NCBI GenBank assembly: GCA_030625925.1
Contig: DAOUPY010000037.1
Coordinates: forward strand, 1-8,973
DNA length: 8,973 nucleotides
Origin: Fusobacteriaceae bacterium
GTDB lineage: Bacteria > Fusobacteriota > Fusobacteriia > Fusobacteriales > Fusobacteriaceae
Direction of reading: 5' to 3'
This document shows, piece after piece, positions 6,390-8,973 of this stretch. The position numbers and the translations under genes were made by a program. Below the pieces are notes generated by a model. It searched no databases, was not told the DNA's origin, and saw nothing but the letters and a program-made list of their open reading frames with translations. How positions within the stretch are numbered: position 1 is the first letter of the stretch; every line of letters starts with the position of its first letter.

Positions 6390-6400
6390 TTAAAAAGATG

Positions 6401-6409
6401 TGATAAAAT
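6401..6409 (+). promoter_or_regulatory. Possible extended -10 promoter
   Basis: TGATAAAAT reads as TG-n-TAAAAT, an extended -10 differing from consensus at one base. The nearest -35-like TTGGAA (6377-6382) is 21 bp away, too far for a normal spacer, so this would rely on the extended -10. A transcript from here would meet the terminator at 6446 after only about 60 nt. Confidence 0.35.
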
Positions 6410-6445
6410 AAAGGTATAAATAAAAATTTATAAAAAAATAAAATC

Positions 6446-6474
6446 AAAGATCTCTTCCCAGGGATCTTTTTTTT
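6446..6474 (+). terminator. Intrinsic terminator after the 88/152/105-aa operon
   Basis: Stem AAAGATC (6446-6452) with GATCTTT (6463-6469), extended inwards by a T-G and a C-G pair, loop TTCCCA, followed by T to 6474. It lies about 170 bp after the 105-aa gene, beyond the repeat array, and is the first convincing stop signal for that operon. Confidence 0.82.
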
Positions 6475-6505
6475 ACAAAAAATTTTTTTTTAGATCTTTA
6501 GAAAA

Positions 6506-6530
6506 AATATTACAGCTTTGCTGTAATATT
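6506..6530. repeat. Perfect palindrome, 11-bp stem and 3-base loop
   Basis: AATATTACAGC (6506-6516), loop TTT, GCTGTAATATT (6520-6530), without a mismatch. No T-run follows, so it is not a normal terminator. A tight hairpin that would extrude from ssDNA or a supercoiled circle is a candidate for a nicking origin, minus-strand origin or packaging signal. The stem contains AAATATTAC, one base off the TAATATTAC of eukaryotic CRESS-DNA origins, which in such AT-rich DNA may be chance. Confidence 0.7.
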
Positions 6531-6584
6531 AAGAAAATTTATTGCGGAAGTTTTTATTCTTTTTTTGAAAGATATTAATTCTGA

Positions 6585-6960
6585 TCCCTGACAGGGAGGG
6601 GGTTTGAATTTGATGACTTAAACAAAAGAATGACCGATAGGGAATAGCACCTGCAAGGGAAACTCTAAATACAATAAATTTGATATGATAATATTTTTGC
6701 CATACGATATTAAGTTAAAGGGTTTTTGATTTGATGGGGATAGATTTTTTGTATTGTTTGGAATAAAATAGAAAAATATATTTATAATTTAAAAAAATAA
6801 CCTAATTAGTTTAATTCTATCCATACTCAAAGAATCGCTGCTTAGGGAATAGGCTTCGTAGTCTTCTACCGTGGGTGGTAGCATTGAATTAGGATAGCAG
6901 AACTCTGCTTAAACTTTTTTACCCTGTGATGCGTCTTATTTTTCAGGCAGTATATATATT
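6585..6960. other. Structured, C-containing noncoding block (origin, packaging or RNA)
   Basis: There are no coding frames of note, but base composition shifts: C-containing words are much more frequent than in the genes. Visible hairpins are TCCCT/AGGGA (6585-6597), CTACC/GGTAG with loop GTGGGT (6866-6881), and AGCAG/CTGCT with loop AACT (6896-6909). An outer helix can be either CCTAATT (6801-6807) with AATTAGG (6887-6893) or CTATCC (6817-6822) with GGATAG (6892-6897); the two share bases and exclude each other. TAGGGAATAG occurs at 6638-6647 and 6843-6852. I do not recognise a known RNA family, riboswitch or tRNA. Multi-hairpin blocks of this kind in ssDNA phages serve as origins or packaging signals. 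Confidence 0.5.
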
Positions 6961-7017
6961 AGTGTTTTGATTTTGAGGGGATAATGTAAAAACAATTATA
7001 TTACTTACTTATCGGAC

Positions 7018-7061
7018 TTTCAATAAATATAATTTATTGGAATTAAGGGGATGCTTCCCTT
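7018..7061. repeat. Two adjacent hairpins
   Basis: First hairpin: 10-bp stem 7018-7027 with 7033-7042, loop TATAA; the loop and first stem base read TATAAT. Second hairpin: AAGGGGA with TTCCCTT (7045-7061, one G-U pair), loop TGC, followed by a short T-run then A-run. They lie just upstream of the promoter at 7077. A promoter-like word in a hairpin loop recalls minus-strand origins primed by host RNA polymerase, but this is weak. Confidence 0.5.
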
Positions 7062-7076
7062 TTAAAAAAAAGAAAG

Positions 7077-7105
7077 TTGTGGGATATAAAAAAAAATAGT
7101 ATAAT
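7077..7105 (+). promoter_or_regulatory. Promoter for the candidate small RNA
   Basis: TTGTGG (7077-7082), 17-bp spacer, perfect TATAAT (7100-7105). The -35 is poor (TTG only), but the -10 and spacing are right. The next gene start is over 500 bp away with an intrinsic terminator in between, so the product would be noncoding. Confidence 0.55.
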
Positions 7106-7111
7106 GATTTT

Positions 7112-7386
7112 ACTGTTTGAAGTCTTAAAGGTGGGAACGGTGATTATTCGTTCCTGAAAAAATTTTTAGTCTATCATAGAAATTTATTTGAAAATAGGTT
7201 TTTCCATAGACTAAAAATTTGAAAAAAAAAAAAAAGCGGATCTTATTCCCTGGGGGGAAATAAAATTCTTATAGATATTCTACGAAAATATCTAATAACT
7301 TTTTATTTATTATACAATAAAAATTCATTATTGTAAAATAAATAAAAATTATTAAGTATCTGGGTGAATATCTAGGTGCTTTTTTT
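7112..7386 (+). ncRNA. Candidate structured small RNA, about 275 nt
   Basis: The stretch between the promoter at 7077 and the terminator at 7355 carries no plausible coding frame but a run of strong stems. These are GGAACG/CGTTCC (7134-7139 with 7149-7154); a perfect 15-bp stem (7160-7174 with 7206-7220) around a 31-nt loop; TTCCC/GGGAA near 7246-7259; TAGATATT/AATATCTA (7272-7279 with 7287-7294); and a long stem (7294-7320 with 7328-7353) with few interruptions. Bases 7272-7280 could instead pair with 7366-7374, inside the terminator stem, so two folds compete. It could be a regulatory RNA, a packaging RNA or, as DNA, the ssDNA origin/packaging structure. No known family was recognised. Confidence 0.5.
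7355..7386 (+). terminator. Intrinsic terminator in front of the rep promoter
   Basis: An 11-bp stem (7355-7365 with 7370-7380, several G-U pairs) with loop GAAT and a T-run 7380-7386. The G-U pairs make the stem much better as + strand RNA than as DNA palindrome, which argues for selection at the RNA level in this direction. It insulates rep from upstream transcription. Confidence 0.75.
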
Positions 7387-7481
7387 ATTATAATGAATGA
7401 ATTTATAGGATTGTCTTTGAAATAAATAAAATATTAATTAATAAAAATAAGATTGAATTAAAAATAAATCAAGTGAAACTA

Positions 7482-7510
7482 TTGACTTATTAAAAATTGG
7501 GTAGTATATA
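7482..7510 (+). promoter_or_regulatory. rep promoter
   Basis: TTGACT (7482-7487), 17-bp spacer, TATATA (7505-7510), predicted start near 7517. It is the only good promoter between the terminator at 7355 and the replication gene, and it could serve the whole operon round the circle to 5120, since I see no terminator between 7653 and 5091 (through the junction). Confidence 0.85.
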
Positions 7511-7526
7511 TTTATATTAACCAGTG

Positions 7527-7577
7527 ATATAGTGAAAATTAAATGAAAATTATTTTTTTTCACTATATATTTTTTTT
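7527..7577 (+). terminator. Terminator-like hairpin in the rep leader (possible attenuator)
   Basis: A perfect 12-bp stem (7527-7538 with 7557-7568), 18-nt loop, then T-run 7570-7577. It starts only about 10 nt after the predicted transcription start of rep and lies before the gene, so it would stop most rep transcripts unless relieved. Attenuation is a known way to hold down initiator synthesis in rolling-circle plasmids. In ssDNA form it is also a candidate minus-strand origin hairpin. Confidence 0.65.
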
Positions 7578-7652
7578 GGCTCGTGAGAGCTTTTAGGCTT
7601 TCCTTGTCTAAGCGGACTAGAAAATTTTTTTTAAATAAAACTGGGGGTTAGA
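7578..7652 (+). other. rep leader with GNRA hairpin; candidate nick-site region
   Basis: GCTC-GTGA-GAGC (7579-7590) is a short stem closed by a GNRA-type tetraloop. It is followed by CTTTCCTTGTCTAAG (7599-7613), a pyrimidine-rich word rather rare in this genome, and by SD GGGGG about 10 bp before the rep ATG. Double-strand origins of rolling-circle replicons often lie just upstream of rep, but I recognise no established nick sequence, so the assignment is tentative. Confidence 0.35.
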
Positions 7653-8936
7653 ATGGAATTAAGAGAAAAAGAGATTATTAAAAATATTAAGGGTAAAATT
7701 AAAAAAACTGGTGAAATTGTAAAATATTTTAATTATGATCTTGGTGTTCCTGTGGGGAATAAAATGTATGATTTTAAAGATGAAAATGGAAAATATTGGA
7801 AATACAGGGAAATAATGGGATCATTGCCTGTTTTAGAAGAGGTTATTATAGGTAGGCAGAAAAATAAATCTATACATGATTTAGATAAAGCTGCATTGTA
7901 TAAGTATTTGTATAATAAATCTATTAACATAAAAAGAAATATAGGGGATCTTACTGATATATATATGTGTAATGTTTTGCAATATGTTGATATAAATGGG
8001 GATATAATTCCTCCTAAAATGTTTACAATAACTTTTAAATCAGATATAACGGATTTAGAAACGGCAGAAAGAAGAATGAAAGGAACAGTTAAAAGATTAG
8101 AATATTTAGTTCGAACTAAAATAGATCCAAATTTTAAATTGTCTGCTATTGGGGTAAAGGAAAAACATACTAAAATAAGAAAAGGGTATCATTTTCATTT
8201 TATTTGTTTTAATCTGCCGAAGATAGATTTTTCAGATTTTTCATCTTTTGGGGTAAAAGAATCAAATAAATATGGTCGTATAGAGATTTCAGTTTTAAAA
8301 CAATTTAAAAATAAAATAATAGATGTGAAAAATGATGGTAAGGAAGAAAAAGTAAATTTTATTAATGATCCAGTGATTTATATAAGTAAAACTATTTCAT
8401 ATATGCAAAAAGAATTAGAGGATTTATATAAGATAGATTATTCGATTGATATAACTAAAGATAAAGAATTGATTGTAAAATTAGAAAAAGAATTAAATAA
8501 ATCTGTGTTGTATAAAATAGGAAAATTAATTAAGCCGGAGGTATTAAATTTATATTCGGATGATGAATTTAAAATGGAATTGGATAAGGCTTTTGATATG
8601 TATTCATTTCAGGAAAAAATAGAATTTAATACTGAATTTCTTGGTTGGGTAGATGTATTTAAGTTTTTTGATATGAGGGAAAAATCTGAGTTTTTGGAGC
8701 AGGTTATGGATTATATAGGTTTTGATTTCGAGTATATAGGTGAAAAAGATGTTATGCCTGTAATAGTAAATTATAATAAAAATAAGTTTTTTATAGACTA
8801 TAAAAACAATAAATTAATGTATGTAGATAATGATAATTTTGATATAGTAATAAAAGAAAAATATGGTTATATATTGAAAAAAGTTAATAACCTTAGTGGA
8901 GAAATTAAGGATTTTATAGAAAAAAATAAGAAATAG
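7653..8936 (+). CDS. Rolling-circle replication initiator (HUH endonuclease)
   Basis: 427 residues. The three motifs of HUH Rep proteins appear in order: motif I FTITF (124-128), motif II GYHFHFICF with the metal-binding His180-x-His182, and motif III Y243-I-S-K246, followed by Y250-M-Q-K253. Such enzymes nick one strand at the origin through a catalytic Tyr, remain on the 5' end and re-ligate, giving rolling-circle copies. Two Tyr-x-x-Lys units seven residues apart could act as a two-tyrosine site as in phiX174 protein A, or only one is used. No helicase domain follows; the C-terminal 170 residues are unassigned and would need a host helicase partner. The start ATG is preceded by GGGGGTT. 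It is followed at 12 bp by the 95-aa gene. Family level (microvirus, inovirus or plasmid type) cannot be settled by eye. Confidence 0.88.
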   Translation: MELREKEIIKNIKGKIKKTGEIVKYFNYDLGVPVGNKMYDFKDENGKYWKYREIMGSLPVLEEVIIGRQKNKSIHDLDKAALYKYLYNKSINIKRNIGDLTDIYMCNVLQYVDINGDIIPPKMFTITFKSDITDLETAERRMKGTVKRLEYLVRTKIDPNFKLSAIGVKEKHTKIRKGYHFHFICFNLPKIDFSDFSSFGVKESNKYGRIEISVLKQFKNKIIDVKNDGKEEKVNFINDPVIYISKTISYMQKELEDLYKIDYSIDITKDKELIVKLEKELNKSVLYKIGKLIKPEVLNLYSDDEFKMELDKAFDMYSFQEKIEFNTEFLGWVDVFKFFDMREKSEFLEQVMDYIGFDFEYIGEKDVMPVIVNYNKNKFFIDYKNNKLMYVDNDNFDIVIKEKYGYILKKVNNLSGEIKDFIEKNKK

Positions 8937-8973
8937 GGGGAACGAATTATGTCAATGGTTACTGATAATAAAG
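8833..8973. repeat. Terminal direct repeat (right copy)
   Basis: Exact second copy of 1-141. When the circle is closed, one copy disappears and the replication gene (stop at 8936) is followed directly by the 95-aa gene whose start appears here at 8949. Confidence 0.95.
8949..8973 (+). CDS. 5' end of the 95-aa gene (duplicate of 117-141)
   Basis: First eight codons of the small gene downstream of Rep, cut by the end of the window. It belongs to the terminal repeat; the full gene is at 117-404. Confidence 0.92.

Noticed and set aside
6975..7076. Tiny frames with SD-like words (GAGGGG then ATG-TAA at about 6984; ATGCTTCCC at 7051)
   Set aside because: They encode one to four residues and sit in hairpins; nothing supports translation beyond chance G-runs.
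7579..7620. tRNA or tRNA-like structure in the rep leader
   Set aside because: Only one 4-bp GNRA hairpin and a weak 3-bp stem; no T-loop consensus or acceptor stem.
6279..7652. CRISPR array, insertion sequence or group I/II intron in the gene-free region
   Set aside because: No regular repeat-spacer pattern, no transposase or inverted-repeat/target-duplication pair, and no domain V or intron core sequence recognised.
794..8936. Genetic code 4 (TGA = Trp), as in Spiroplasma phages
   Set aside because: Trp is TGG throughout, no long gene contains an internal TGA, and TGA ends genes at 807, 3156 and 5516 exactly where the next gene begins.

Overview
The window is one complete small circular replicon written out linearly. 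Bases 1-141 are repeated exactly at 8833-8973, so the molecule is about 8832 bp of unique sequence cut open inside the 3' end of its replication gene. Every convincing gene is on the + strand. The DNA is very AT-rich, and C is much rarer than G on this strand (line 8641-8700 has 18 G and 2 C). Translation signals are strong purine-rich Shine-Dalgarno (SD) sequences, Trp is TGG, and TGA works as a stop. This fits an element of a low-GC bacterium using the standard code, such as a Firmicute or Fusobacteriote; the sequence does not fix the host. My best reading is a circular ssDNA bacteriophage or a very close relative. It encodes a rolling-circle (HUH) replication protein, a DUF1353 protein typical of phages, a one-helix membrane protein, and a compact operon that looks structural. 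I recognise no Zot/pI ATPase, integrase, capsid protein of a known family, tail module or packaging ATPase.

Layout around the circle: (1) A promoter at 7482-7510, a leader with a terminator-like hairpin (7527-7577), and the HUH Rep gene (7653-8936). (2) Directly behind it, a 95-aa protein (117-404) in the place where filamentous phages carry an ssDNA-binding protein. (3) A DUF1353 protein (424-807) overlapped by a 62-aa membrane protein (794-982), possibly a lysis pair. (4) A tight block of 718, 203, 132, 141 and 130 aa genes (1000-5019). The 718-aa protein has a Pro-rich linker and beta-repeats like a fibre or spike; the last three share a similar predicted C-terminal fold order. The 130-aa gene appears to have a 25-residue -1 frame extension reached through a TTTGGGG slippery site (5007-5013). 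A terminator (5091-5120) follows that extension at once. (5) A second transcription unit with a near-consensus promoter (5146-5174), a 15-codon TTG-start leader or gene-start duplicate behind a G10 tract, and three small overlapping genes (88, 152, 105 aa). The last has a helix-turn-helix-like C-terminus. (6) A 1374-bp region without genes (6279-7652).

The gene-free region is not empty. It holds an array of 13-bp elements also found at the second promoter, a terminator, a perfect 11-bp-stem palindrome, a C-containing structured block with two TAGGGAATAG copies, and a candidate small RNA gene (about 7112-7386) with its own promoter, several hairpins and an intrinsic terminator. The rep promoter and leader attenuator close it. 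Double-strand origin, minus-strand origin and packaging signal presumably all lie here, but I cannot assign them to exact sites. The likely working order is: Rep nicks and replicates the circle, the 95-aa protein may coat ssDNA, the long operon builds and releases particles, and the 88/152/105 operon with the repeats probably regulates.
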